DNA of 38,658 nt from Welwitschia mirabilis. Taxonomy: Eukaryota > Gnetophyta > Gnetopsida > Welwitschiales. Positions 21,000 to 31,520 of this stretch are shown here, in pieces (position 1 is the first letter of the stretch; each line of letters begins with the position of its first letter). The position numbers and the translations under genes were made by a program. The notes below the pieces were generated by a model that was given only the letters and a program-made list of their open reading frames with translations, searched no databases and was not told the origin of the DNA. The stretch lies in contig JBOZIK010000001.1 of assembly GCA_051453625.1 (NCBI GenBank), positions 263,302,787 through 263,341,444 on the forward strand, given 5' to 3'.

Positions 21000-21382
21000 T
21001 ATCAAGTCGGATATTTTGAAAAGTTTAAAATTTGTGGCAAAGTCAAAACAATTTGAAATACAATTTATGAAACATGAAAAATATTAAAATATATGTGAAA
21101 AACAACATTTTGACCATGAATCATTTAATAATTATAAGATATACCAAAAATTAAAGTCCATAGTGAAAAAAATTATGCACTAAAAATTTGAAACATAAAT
21201 TATAGAGTCTGAAAATCAAGTACATTTCTATTACTAAATGATGAATAGAATAATGAAAAGTTCTCATTAAAAGTAGATATAAATAAAAGTAGTAAAAACA
21301 ACTAACTAATTCTCCCTTTTTGACATCAAATACAAAGAAGAGAAGAAACAAAAACATGAAAAACATAAGCAAAATAAGAGAA
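21000..21382 (-). mobile_element. 3' untranslated region of the Copia element
   Basis: Lies between the extra reading frame and the polypurine tract. The minus strand contains GATGTCAAAAAGGGAGAAT (21310-21329), a purine-rich phrase typical of the 3' region of SIRE/Tork-type Copia elements. A short leucine- and phenylalanine-rich frame at 21151-21372 is chance. Confidence 0.5.
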
Positions 21383-22562
21383 TTAGTTAGATTCCTCTAC
21401 TTCATCCTCCTCTAATTACTCTTCAAAATCTTCTTCTTCTTTCTCTTCCTCTTCTTTGACTGCCTTCCATGCTGAGCTTCTAGCTTCCTCTGAAGTATCA
21501 CCAATCTCATATCTAGCCGAAATTAAAGCCTTTTTCATGGGTCTAGTATGAGAGTCTATCCACCTCAAGTATGAAATAGTCTCTTATGGTGAGGCTTACT
21601 TGGGAGAAGAATATTTAAAGAATTTCTTGGATCTGATAAAGATATNNNNNNNNNNNNNNNNNNNNNNNNNNNNNNNNNNNNNNNNNNNNNNNNNNNNNNN
21701 NNNNNNNNNNNNNNNNNNNNNNNNNNNNNNNNNNNNNNNNNNNNNATATTTTCTTTTATATGATAAAGATATGCATGTGAGAAAACATTAGACACCCAAT
21801 GGATGACATGGGATTAAGTATTTCAATCTTTGAATGAAACAATTCTATAATGACATTAAAGATTTATAATCAGCACAGAATAGGGTAGAGTCCTAGTTAT
21901 ATGATAATACAACTGGGAGACCATATTCTTTAGTATAATGGTAGAGGCATCAATGGAATGCCTAATCCTACCAAGTACATGAAATAAGCCCTATAGTTAG
22001 AGGCCTCATTATGATAACCCACCAAAGGTAATAAATTATAGGTAAAAACTAAATTAAAAACCCTATACTTTAGGGTTAGCAAAAAAAGTAGAAATAGTAT
22101 GCTTCCAATTGTGAAACTTATTATAAAGCTTTCTTGTAATCTCTTATTTATCTTCTATGAAGTCACGAAGAGGCCAAAACTCCTCATACTGTCCTCTTGA
22201 GAGATTCACAAGAGTTGCAATGTAGTTTGCCTTAACTTTTATCTTCTTTATCAAAACTAGGGCTTCTAGGATTCCACTATTAGGATTATAAGAAGTATTA
22301 TAACAAAACATTATATTAAGAAAATTGTAAGAAGGACCTAAAACATCAAAAAAATAGGGCAGATATAGATCTCATAAGAGTTAAATCACATCTATGAGAT
22401 TTCTTAGCTCTGAAGTAGTAATAGTTCTTTCTTAATACATTGGCTTCTTTTTAAACTTCTAGTGAACTTTTTCAAATCATCTTTAGATATTCCATGGTAT
22501 AAATAAGAAGGATCTCTACTGCCAACCTTTTTTTGCCTTCTCCTATAGGGTTTCTTAGCCAT
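21383..22562 (-). pseudogene. Extra reading frame downstream of Copia pol
   Basis: On the minus strand, about 350 bp after the end of pol, an ATG at 22562 opens MAKKPYRRRQKKVGSRDPSY and LYHGISKDDLKKFTRSLK. After stops and shifts it continues in pieces such as KIKVKANYIATLVNLSRGQY (about 22250-22180). Its C-terminal end, about 21480-21383, is strongly acidic (EEDEVEESN then stop). A basic N-terminus with an acidic tail is seen. The gap at 21646-21745 removes part. SIRE-lineage Copia elements are known to carry an additional, env-like or unclassified frame here. I do not recognise a domain, and I see no clear membrane segment, so I make no functional call. The repeated disruption shows it is dead. 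Confidence 0.5.
21646..21745. other. Assembly gap (100 N)
   Basis: Exactly 100 N inside the extra Copia frame. TGATAAAGATAT occurs on both sides (ending at 21645 and again at about 21761-21772), so a small overlap is possible but not proven. Confidence 0.85.
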
Positions 22563-22914
22563 TACAATCACTTAATAGGATCTTACAGATAAGAAAATCT
22601 GAAAGAAGCACTAGATCTAAAGGAGAAAAGTTGCTAAAAAATAATGAGTAGGGTTTGAGCTCAACTTTCTTTTAAAAATAGGATTGATTAGGTTGATTTT
22701 AATAAAAAAATTATGTCCATCAATGAATATTTAACACTATAATCCTATAGGTTCAATCAACTAGTTTGAGTTCTAGTTGATCCGTCAAGACGTGAGTCAT
22801 AATAATATTATGTTCTAGATGACCAAGCTTTTAGACCAATTGACTGATCACCTCTGGTCAACCAAATCATAGATCTAATCAACCACTCTATAATTAGTTA
22901 CAAAACAATTACAT
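22563..22914 (-). mobile_element. Spacer between Copia pol and the extra frame
   Basis: Non-coding. At about 22745-22885 it contains CAATCAACTAG, TAGTTGATCCGTC and CTGGTCAACC, decayed relatives of the GTCGACC units found in this element's LTRs. Confidence 0.45.
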
Positions 22915-24125
22915 ACCCCTAATTCATTTCAAAGATAAAGAAAATTATCAAAATTTAGGGGTTTAGTAAAGATATCAACAAGTTGATGAGCTATGCTAAC
23001 AAAATTCATAGTAATATTTTCTTTTTCAATTTGATCTCTTAAAAAATTATCTCTTAGTTCAATGTGTTTAGTTCTATAATGCTGAATAGGATTTTTAGAA
23101 ATATTTATTAAACTAATGTTATCATAGAGAATACAAACTTATTTAAAACTTATGCCAAAGTCCTTCATCATTTTTTTCATATAAAGAGAATGAGCATAAC
23201 AACTCCTTGTTGTAATATACTTAGCTTCTGCTATTGAAAGGAAGATTGAATTTTGCTTTTTACTTACTCATCTTAATAAACACAATTGTAATAAAAAATA
23301 ATTATAAGTTATACTCTTTCTATCATCTATACATCTAGCCTAATCTACATCACTAAATTCTACAAGCTTAAAAGATGTCTTGGTTGGGTACCACAAACCA
23401 TAATCACATGTCTCCTTTATATATCTAATTATTTTTTTTACTACTTATAAGTGTGATTCTTTTAGTTGAGTTTTATACCTTACACACATTATAACACTAA
23501 ATATAATATCATATCTACTTGTAATCAAATATAACAACCTTTCAATCATACTTCTATAGAGGTATTAATCTAAGGATTTTCTATTTTTATCCATGCTGAC
23601 TTTATAAGATGTTGACATGGGAGTGTTAGTTGTTTTAGCATTTTATAATCCAAAATATTTTGATAAATTCTTTGCATATTTAGATTGAGAGATAAAAAAT
23701 CAATTTTTTATTTTCTTAATCTATAATCCAAGAAATATTTTTACTTCACCAAGTATACTCATCTCAAAATGTATTGTTATGATGTTTGTAAACTCTTTTG
23801 ATAAACCTTTGTTAGAGGCACGAAATATGATATCATCCACATAAATTTGCATAATGATAAATTATTTTTCAAGTTCTTGACAAATTAAGTCTTATCTACT
23901 ATTCCATGGATATAACCATTATCATTTAGAAATGTGGCTAACTTTTTATACCAAGCTCTTGGAGCTTGCTTTAACCCATACAAAGATTTCTTAAGCCTAT
24001 AAACATAATTAAATTTATGAGGATATATAAACCCTTGTAGTTGTTCTATATAAACTTCTTCATTTAGGGTTCCATTCAAAAAAGAATTCTTTACATCCAT
24101 TTGATACACTTGGATATTTTTAAAG
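22915..24125 (-). pseudogene. Copia pol relic: reverse transcriptase and RNase H
   Basis: Read on the minus strand. Residues from 24109 to 23885 are open for 74 codons and contain [12 protein letters not shown] and [11 protein letters not shown], core Copia reverse-transcriptase motifs. The catalytic box YVDDI is intact at about 23830-23844 in another frame. Further on, fragments match the Copia RNase H region: QSKYAKNLSKYFGL, YRSMIERLLYL, SKKQNSIFLSIAEAKY, RTKHIELRDNFLRD and the end motif HQLVDIFTKPL at about 22950-23000. At least four frameshifts and many stops break it. The sequence begins abruptly at about 24125, just upstream of the first aspartate motif, where family B is inserted, so integrase and Gag are absent here. 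Motif wording is closest to the SIRE/Tork branch. It copied element RNA to DNA in virus-like particles when intact. Confidence 0.85.
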
Positions 24126-24226
24126 GCTATATTGCACTGTTAATTTGTGGTTATTTGATGGGATTTTATGAGTTGTTTTTTAAGACTTTTATACATGTTT
24201 AAGTATAATTCTAAGGATTTTGGAGA

Positions 24227-24664
24227 NNNNNNNNNNNNNNNNNNNNNNNNNNNNNNNNNNNNNNNNNNNNNNNNNNNNNNNNNNNNNNNNNNNNNNNNNN
24301 NNNNNNNNNNNNNNNNNNNNNNNNNNNNNNNNNNNNNNNNNNNNNNNNNNNNNNNNNNNNNNNNNNNNNNNNNNNNNNNNNNNNNNNNNNNNNNNNNNNN
24401 NNNNNNNNNNNNNNNNNNNNNNNNNNNNNNNNNNNNNNNNNNNNNNNNNNNNNNNNNNNNNNNNNNNNNNNNNNNNNNNNNNNNNNNNNNNNNNNNNNNN
24501 NNNNNNNNNNNNNNNNNNNNNNNNNNNNNNNNNNNNNNNNNNNNNNNNNNNNNNNNNNNNNNNNNNNNNNNNNNNNNNNNNNNNNNNNNNNNNNNNNNNN
24601 NNNNNNNNNNNNNNNNNNNNNNNNNNNNNNNNNNNNNNNNNNNNNNNNNNNNNNNNNNNNNNNN
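24227..24664. other. Assembly gap (438 N) that should hold about 2 bp
   Basis: On the left the LTR reads GGATTTTGGAGA, on the right CAAGAAAAAGTCTT. In LTR 2 the corresponding junction is GGAGA-TA-CAAGAGAAAATC. Homology therefore predicts about two missing bases unless an insertion specific to this copy is present. Confidence 0.75.
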
Positions 24665-24844
24665 CAAGAAAAAGTCTTGGATATGTGTGATTCTTATCCA
24701 AATTTGATGCATTAAAGGCACTTTTTAATGCATAGACCTTTAAAAAAAGATTATTCACAAAAATGTTAAGTTCTATTTAAGAAAATAATTAAAGAAGATT
24801 GTTGTCCCCTATGTCATCCTCATAACAAACAAGACGATGACTGC

Positions 24845-25154
24845 TGATGTGGACCAATGAATCACTGTTGGGTTATCATTCTGAGTCATCATTGTCATGT
24901 GTTGTTATCTTCATTATTATTCAGATGACAGTAGGATGACACTAATATGNNNNNNNNNNNNNNNNNNNNNNNNNNNNNNNNNNNNNNNNNNNNNNNNNNN
25001 NNNNNNNNNNNNNNNNNNNNNNNNNNNNNNNNNNNNNNNNNNNNNNNNNTGATGTGGACCAATGAATCACTGTTGGGTTATCATTCTGAGTCATCATTGT
25101 AATGTGTTGTTATCTTCATTATTATTCAGATGACAGTAGGATGACACTAATATG
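24845..25154. repeat. 105-bp duplicate flanking a 100-N gap
   Basis: 24845-24949 and 25050-25154 are equal in length and differ at one base (GTCATG versus GTAATG). They flank exactly 100 N (24950-25049). LTRs 2 and 3 carry this segment once. This is an unmerged contig overlap, not biology. Confidence 0.85.
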
Positions 25155-25256
25155 TAACTAAATCTGACAGCAAGCCTTAATTATTTCGTCCATTTCTAAG
25201 TTGTAAATAAGTGTGTCTTTCCACACCTACTATTTGTCATTTTCTGCTATGTGTTA

Positions 25257-25266
25257 TTATAAATAA
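25257..25266 (+). promoter_or_regulatory. TATA box of B LTR 1
   Basis: ATTATAAATAAATCCCC. The same site is at 31228-31236 in LTR 2 and 38367-38375 in LTR 3, at an almost constant distance from the LTR start. Confidence 0.6.
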
Positions 25267-25500
25267 ATCCCCTTTTAACTTTTCTTTTCATATTAGGTGC
25301 ACTAAAAATTCTTGTGACACGAGATCAAAGGATGGGAGATCTATCTTGAGTGTCATAAAAAGACATAAACTTGATGGAGGGTTGTGTATCCTTCATTGAG
25401 TCTGGGCTATTTTGTAATCAAGATGCTTATAGATTTTCTGATGACCCTTATGGTTTATGTTTCCATTGATCTGGTGATAATTTCTTCAGTGATATAGATT

Positions 25501-26559
25501 ATCAAGGGCAACTTTTGTTAAGGCTGAAATCAAGTGGTGTTAGATATTTTTGCATTCATATAGATTAGTTACACTTTGCATTTGAATTGCATTTATTTCC
25601 TTGCATTTTTATTTATTTTTGGTTTCTATTATTCTTTTGCAAAGTAACCTAAGTCTTATCTCATAGTCTTCAATGTGAATACGACTTTTTTGGTCTACTT
25701 ACACTGATACTAGTATGATGTATTATGTAAGATATCTATTTTGATTATAAATAATAGAATCTCTTTGAATGTAAAAACTTGCACAAATACATACTACAAT
25801 AGATTAGCACTATTATCAGAGAAGGCTATTAAGGTGTACAAGGATTGTCATCATTCGAATGAGTAGATTAAATCTCTATTTAGTTATTTATCTATGTGAC
25901 ATTGTATTTTATTTAGAGTTGTATGTTTTCTGTGTGTAATATTTTAGTTTTCATTTTTTCAGTTTCAGTTTTCTATAAAAATTTATGATCTTCTCCTATG
26001 TTATCCCCATGACAGATAGGACAACAATGTGCCATTTTTTACTTTTATTTTTGAATTTGAAATTTTCTATAATAAATTAGTTTCTTAAGTCTCCTATGAT
26101 GTTCAAACAGCCAATGGATGACAGTCTTATTTTCTAAGTTTTTCACTTTTTATTTTGATTTTAGTTTAGTTTTTGTTTTTCTATTTTCTATATGTGTCAT
26201 TTCTTCTATCGTCTTCATGACAAATAGAACAATAGTTTATTATTTTTTATCTTATTTTCTATTGTTTCCTATTTGTAAGATGTTATAATATGGTCAATCT
26301 TAAAAAGAACTATCAGAGAGAAAGGCTACTGATAGAAAAGAACATTAAAGAAGGATTGGTTGATATAGAAAATAAATCAAAAAAAATGATTTCCAGGTGC
26401 ACTTAAACCTTCTTTCAAACTTGTTTTTTTTACTCATATTTTCTTTATAAAAAGCCTATAAAAGGAAAGACCAATTCATAATCTTCTAGTAAGAAAAAAC
26501 AAATTATAAGATATTCTACCCGTAATGTAAGCCTCATCCTTAGAGAATTATTAGCTAAT
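25501..26559 (+). mobile_element. 5' leader of B body 1
   Basis: Non-coding leader between LTR 1 and Gag. It includes AATACGACTTTTTTGGTCTAC (about 25678-25698), a relative of the GGATTCGACCC-type phrase common shortly after the primer-binding site in Athila/Tat elements. It carries dyad cassettes at about 25989-26028, 26090-26130 and 26193-26236. No standard plant primer-binding site was recognised. Confidence 0.55.
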
Positions 26560-27640
26560 AAAAAATGAGAGATTCAAATAGATTTTGGTCTACTCTTAGG
26601 AGATGATATTGAGATCAAAATTTACATGTCTACCAAATTTTTAGTGGTGAAAATGAGGAGGATCCCCTTTAACACATTACAGACATTAAACAACTAATCC
26701 ATACCTTAGGAAATGCGAAGAAACAAATCACTGATATAACATATATGGTAATCTTTTCCATGACATTAAAGGGTAGAGCAAAACTTTGTCTAAAACTATC
26801 CCCTAAAAAATCTTAAAAACATGGAATTAGGTCCAAAAAACCTTTGTAAAAAGATTTATGAGTAAAGAAACTATGAGAAAAAGTGAAAAGGAGATAACAA
26901 ACTTTCAACAAAAACCAAATGAAGATTATGCCTCTATCTATGAACATTTTTTTATAGCAATCCATTCTAATCTAGTAGATGCTTTTTCAAAATAGTATAA
27001 GTAGACTATTTTTATGGTGGATTAACTCCCATATGAAACAACTTGTAGATTTCTATTATGGTGGAAAACTTATGAACCTTACTCTAGATGATGCCTAGAC
27101 TAAATTAGAAAATCTTGTAAAGGTTAGTTAAACTTGATCAATTCCTAAAAAAAATCCAACTATAGGCCAACTCATCAAAGGTTGAAATAAGTTAAACAAC
27201 AAAAAAAGGTAGAATTTACTTCTATAAATTCCATAAATAATTTTACAATAACTTTGGAGAAGTATGCAAAAATAATCTTAAATGCCAAATCCACAACTGA
27301 AAGAAATGTTATACAAACCTATGATTTATGTGAGAATAATTATCATGATACTAAAAACTGTTCTCTTTTATCAACATTTAAAGAAAAAATTTTTGAAGAA
27401 GTTTGTGCTTTCAACCAACCATTCCAAAACATCTAAAATCAAAATTAGATACATCTAAGGTTGAACACTTATTTCTAAAATAATTCTCAACTTTTAGAAA
27501 TGAATTCAAAAATTTAAGATCCCATCTAGGACTAACAAACTTTCAATATCCAAATGATCAACTCACATACCTTATGGATGAACTTAGAAGAACAAGTGCT
27601 AATATAGAAAACATGGTGAACATCTATTAGTATATAATCA
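26560..27640 (+). pseudogene. Gag relic of B body 1
   Basis: Broken over at least three frames. Recognisable pieces are MTLKGRAKL and FVKRFMSKETMRKSEKE (about 26760-26890), then NEDYASIYEHFF and VDYFYGG, which follow the order of an Athila/Tat Gag core (hydrophobic RA-W block, FF block, YE-F block, Y-GL block). Within the open stretch 27254-27436 a zinc-knuckle-like region reads DLCENNYHDTKNC; the first expected cysteine is Tyr (residue 23 of that stretch). A C-terminal piece, RRTSANIENMVN, follows near 27590-27625. Gag would package element RNA into particles. Compared with body 2, about 270 bp between Gag and protease is missing here. Confidence 0.65.
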
Positions 27641-27862
27641 TAGCAAATCAAATACCTGAAGGAATTTTAGCAATACAACCTTTACCAAATCCAAGTGAAC
27701 TAAGAAAATATTATAAGGTTGTGATAAGAATTAGATAAGAAAAAACCCCTCCTCTAAATAAACCTTTCACCTCTTAAAATATATTAAGGTATTTCTTACT
27801 CAATCCCTCACAAATATAGTATTACAAAATCACTCAAATTTAAAGATCCAGGAGTAGCTACA

Positions 27863-28665
27863 ATGAATATTACTGTAGAGGGAAATAAAAAGATTAGAAA
27901 AGCCTTGATTTACATCGAAGAGAGTGTTAACACTATTTCACTTCACATTTTTAAGAGATTTCATTTGGAGGATAAAATAGAGCCTACTTTGATTGTCTTA
28001 GAATTAGCAGATACATCAATTAAAAATATGTTAGGTATTATTAAATATTTGTTAATAAAAATTGCAGAGGCTTACTATCCTATAGATGTTATTATCATAG
28101 AATTTGAGCATAAGATAGGATACTTTTTACTTCTAGCGAAAGCCTTTTGTATAACAGCTCACTGTATCATTGATACAAGAGCTGGAACAATGAAATGTAA
28201 TTTTAGAAATAGAACATTTACAATTAAAGTCTTTAACATAAATGAAAAATATTTAAATGATGAAATAAACTTAGAAGATAATGTCAAACCCACTTTATTT
28301 TTACAACATCACCCACTTGAAGAAAGAGAGATGAAATCAAATGATTATTTGCTTTGTGATAACTACTTAAGAGTGAAGAAGATATACAACCTTTAGAATG
28401 TAAGGAAGTTCAACTTTTTAAGAATGATTATGAGGGAGATTGTCCATTACATAAGTCAAAAGTTGAAAAACATAATTTGAATTTGAATGAGAAAAATATT
28501 TTTAATGAACTTAAAGATAATTTTCTTTGTGAAGATCAAAATAAAACTCTTACATTCAAAGAAAATCTTTTACTAGAGTTAGTATTTCTCTCACCTCTAC
28601 CTTTCAAAATTTATGCTTTAACATGGTATCATAGAGTGCTCTCCATTACTCCTCTCTTTATCTAA
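27863..28665 (+). pseudogene. Retropepsin-type protease relic of B body 1
   Basis: The stretch 27863-28396 is open for 177 codons. It has the layout of the Athila-type aspartic protease: an SVNxxxLHIFKRF block (residues 21-32), LELADTSIK (about 46-54), PIDVIIIEF (about 73-81) and the late FCITAHCIIDTRAGTMKC block. In the catalytic DxGAS motif Asp is Tyr (residue 17), Gly is Glu (19) and Ala is Glu (20), so it is catalytically dead. The frame continues after a stop to about 28665 (open again from 28477), with a charged connector but no reverse-transcriptase motif. In complete elements the polymerase would follow immediately; here non-coding tail does. The start at 27863 is the first ATG, not a proven start, since proteases of this type are made as part of a polyprotein. 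Confidence 0.7.
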
Positions 28666-30737
28666 TTATTTTTACTTAGACATAATTGCACATCTCTTAT
28701 ATTTTATCAATTGGTAAATTTCTGGTTTAGACCTTATTTCTCTAAAAATTTTAAGACCAAAATAGATCCTTAATTTTCCCTCCTTTCTTTCTAATAAAAA
28801 TGTCCTATAGAATTAGGAATTGAATAAAATTTTTTTGTCTTGATATTTTCTTTTCAGTTTTCTATTTTGATAGTTTCTGATTTGATTTTCTATTTTTAGT
28901 TTTTATGTCAGTTTATAATTTTTATTTTTTATTTCTATAATAATAATCTATTATCTTCTATGTTGTCCTCGTGACAAGGTGGACAATAGTTAGTTTTGTT
29001 AATTTTTCTAGCTTTTGGATATTTTCTGTGTTTTTTAATAATTTTTTATTTTTCTACCTCTGTCATTCTCTATGTCATCTAGATGATAACTAAGACAATA
29101 GTAAATAAAATATTGGTTTTTGTTTTCTGTTATTTGAGAAAATACATTTTTATGACTCTATTAAGATTTCTAAATTGACTATTTGAGAATTGCAAGAAGT
29201 AAATGGACAAAATTTAGAATTACATGAGTAAACAGTTTGAATTTTCTCTTAGATTTTTCCTCTAGAAGATTATTACAACATTACTTGATCATTTTTCAAA
29301 CATGATTTATGTATTTATTTCTATTACTAGTCTTACTTAGACAATTTAGTGATAAGATTATATTCATCTAATATTAGGACATTCATACATCCATGAAGTT
29401 CAATAGAAGGAAGATTCTTTATTTTTTATATTTTTTCTTAATGGTGAAAAGATCTTAGATTATTTAATAGTGTTCTTTTTTATCTTAAGCTTATGACTTT
29501 CACCTTTATATTTTGGAGTGTTTGGTCATGTGGAATGTTGTTTTATTTTCCAAAAAAAAATTAGTGAAATAAAGACTATGATGTTTTCTAATTGTGCTAT
29601 CTAAAAAATATGGTCAACATGATGTCTTATCTCAAGTACACTAGGAAAAATATTTTTAAAAGTATCCTTTGATAGTATAATATGATAGTTATGAGAACTC
29701 CACTGGGAGGTCAGTTGGCTATACTTCATGAGTCCTTACTTTTTTGACTGTGGTTGCACTCCCCTAATCATAGATAATAAAATTGTATTTAAACTTTAAG
29801 GATATGGAATCGGTGGTGTCCCTAGTATCATCAGAGGTATTATTGCTTATTTCCTAGACTCTTAGTCTTTTGACATGATCATTTCATTTCTTGAGATTTA
29901 GATGTTTATTTTGAGATGATTGTAGGAGAGTTCATTTTTTAGGAATTATTTAGTCTAATCTGTTTAAAGCATTTTACTCTAGCATTATCATAATCACTGC
30001 CTTACCGAATAGAATTTTTGTACATTAAGTTATGAGTTTTGAATATCAAGTGATGTTATGATTTCTTTTATAAGAGTCTGTTAGGTTAAAATATTAGATT
30101 AGTAAGTTATCATTTGTTTATATTATCTTATGTCCATTCTTCTTGTTTTCTTTTGTAGTTTCGTTAGTTATTTCAAAGTCATTACCATATTTTCTTAGCA
30201 TGTTCTACTTATTCATGTTTTTAATAAAACATAATTTATTACTTAGATAAGTGCTTTGTTCAAACTTTTGGTGTTGTAAGAACTGCTCATGTTCTTTTTG
30301 TGATGAAGCATTTTTATTGTCTACATTTTCTTTTTTACCTATCAGATTATTTCATATCTCTATATTTTTCAAATATAACATTACTTAGCTTTGTACTTTA
30401 CTTAGAAAGTTATTCTATTTTACTCGTCTTCTCATTCTCTTTTACTTTCCTTACTTTATTTTTCAATACTAGACGTATTGCTTTTTCTTAAGGGAGGGAG
30501 AAAAGACCCATTTACATGGCTCATTTTCAAAACATTTTAATTTAATTCAAATTTTTTATGACATAAAATTTTCACATTTCCATACACATTATACATTACT
30601 TATTATTTATCTATGTGATGTGTTTTATAAGCCTGTTTTATAACTTCTAGATTTTTCTTTTAAAAAATAAATCAGCTCACAATTATGTTTTTTCCACCTA
30701 GTTTTTGTCAAGGACTAACAAAGGCTAAGTGGATGGC
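28666..30737 (+). mobile_element. Pol-less 3' tail of B body 1
   Basis: About 2.1 kb non-coding. It contains dyad cassettes at 28951-28990 and 29059-29100, a block shared with element D (29617-29775), and a terminal stretch ending in GTCAAGGACTAACAAAGGCT and a weak polypurine tract (AAGTGGATGGC) before LTR 2. No reverse transcriptase, RNase H or integrase motif was seen in any frame. A hydrophobic 63-codon frame at 30300-30491 has no motif and is not counted as a gene. Confidence 0.65.
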
Positions 30738-31520
30738 TATATTACACTACTAATTTATGGTTATTTGATGGGGTTTTATAAGTTTTTTTATAGGACTTTT
30801 ATATAGGTTTAAGTGTAATTTTGAGGATTTTGGAGATACAAGAGAAAATCTTAGAAATATGCAATTCTTATCCAAATTTAATGTATTAAAGGCAAGTTCT
30901 AATACATAGAGCTTTGAAGATGGATTATTGATGAAAATGCTAAGTTCTATTCAAGAAAATATTTAAAGAAAACCAGCATCCCCTATTTCATCTCCATGAT
31001 AGGTAGGAAAACAACTACTAATGTGGACTAATGAATCACTAATAAGTCATTATTTTGAGTTATCATTTGTAATATGCTATCAACTCCATTATTGTCCGAA
31101 TGACAATCAAGATGATACTAATATGTAATCAACTCTGATAGTGATCCTCGACCATTTTGTCCATTTCTAAGTTGTAAATAAGTGTGTCTTTCCATACCTA
31201 CTATTTTTCTTTTTCTGCTATGAGTTATTATAAATTAACCCCCCTTCGACTCTTCCTCTCATGTTAGTTGCATCAAAAATTCTCATGATAAGAGATCAAA
31301 GGATAGGAGATTCATCTTGAGTGTTGCAGAAAGATTTACATTTGGTGGAGGGTTTTGTATCTTCTATTGAGACCCAGTTGTTTTGTAACTAAGAATGTTA
31401 TTACTATTTCTTAATATAAACCTTGCTTTGTTCTCATATTTGCATTGTAGATTTTCTGATGATCCTTATAGTCTATGTTTCCCTTCATCTAGTGACAATT
31501 TCTTAAATGATATAGATTAT
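30738..31520 (+). mobile_element. LTR 2 (shared middle LTR) of family B
   Basis: Begins TATATTACAC after the polypurine tract of body 1, so it is the 3' LTR of the left unit, and it is followed by the leader of body 2, so it is also the 5' LTR of the right unit. It is the only gap-free full copy. TATA box at 31228-31236; dyad cassettes at 30975-31017 and 31081-31120. The end is estimated from the last segment shared with LTR 1, GATATAGATTATCAAGG at about 31506-31522. Confidence 0.7.
31228..31236 (+). promoter_or_regulatory. TATA box of B LTR 2
   Basis: TTATAAATT followed by a run of C. It is 491 bp from the LTR start. Confidence 0.6.

Larger units (their letters stand above)
24128..25500 (+). 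mobile_element. LTR 1 of family B
   Basis: Begins TATATTGCAC (TG changed to TA) against the Copia reverse transcriptase. It aligns with LTRs 2 and 3 throughout, for example at TTTGTGGTTATTTGATGGG and AATAAGTGTGTCTTTCCA. It contains a 438-N and a 100-N gap plus a 105-bp duplicated end. Subtracting these, the LTR start to TATA distance is 487 bp, against 491 and 487 in the other copies. The 3' boundary is uncertain because no primer-binding site was recognised; the LTR probably ends between about 25380 and 25520. Confidence 0.7.

Noticed and set aside
24140-24758. Long frames on both strands spanning the 438-N gap
   Set aside because: Almost entirely N; open only because N gives no stop codons.
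25500-25720. Primer-binding site of family B
   Set aside because: No convincing match to the usual plant tRNA 3' ends was found just after the estimated LTR end; it may be eroded, so the LTR 3' end stays approximate.
30300-30491. Hydrophobic 63-codon frame in the B tail, possible env-like protein
   Set aside because: The corresponding tail of body 2 (37430-37590) has no matching open frame, and composition alone explains the hydrophobicity.
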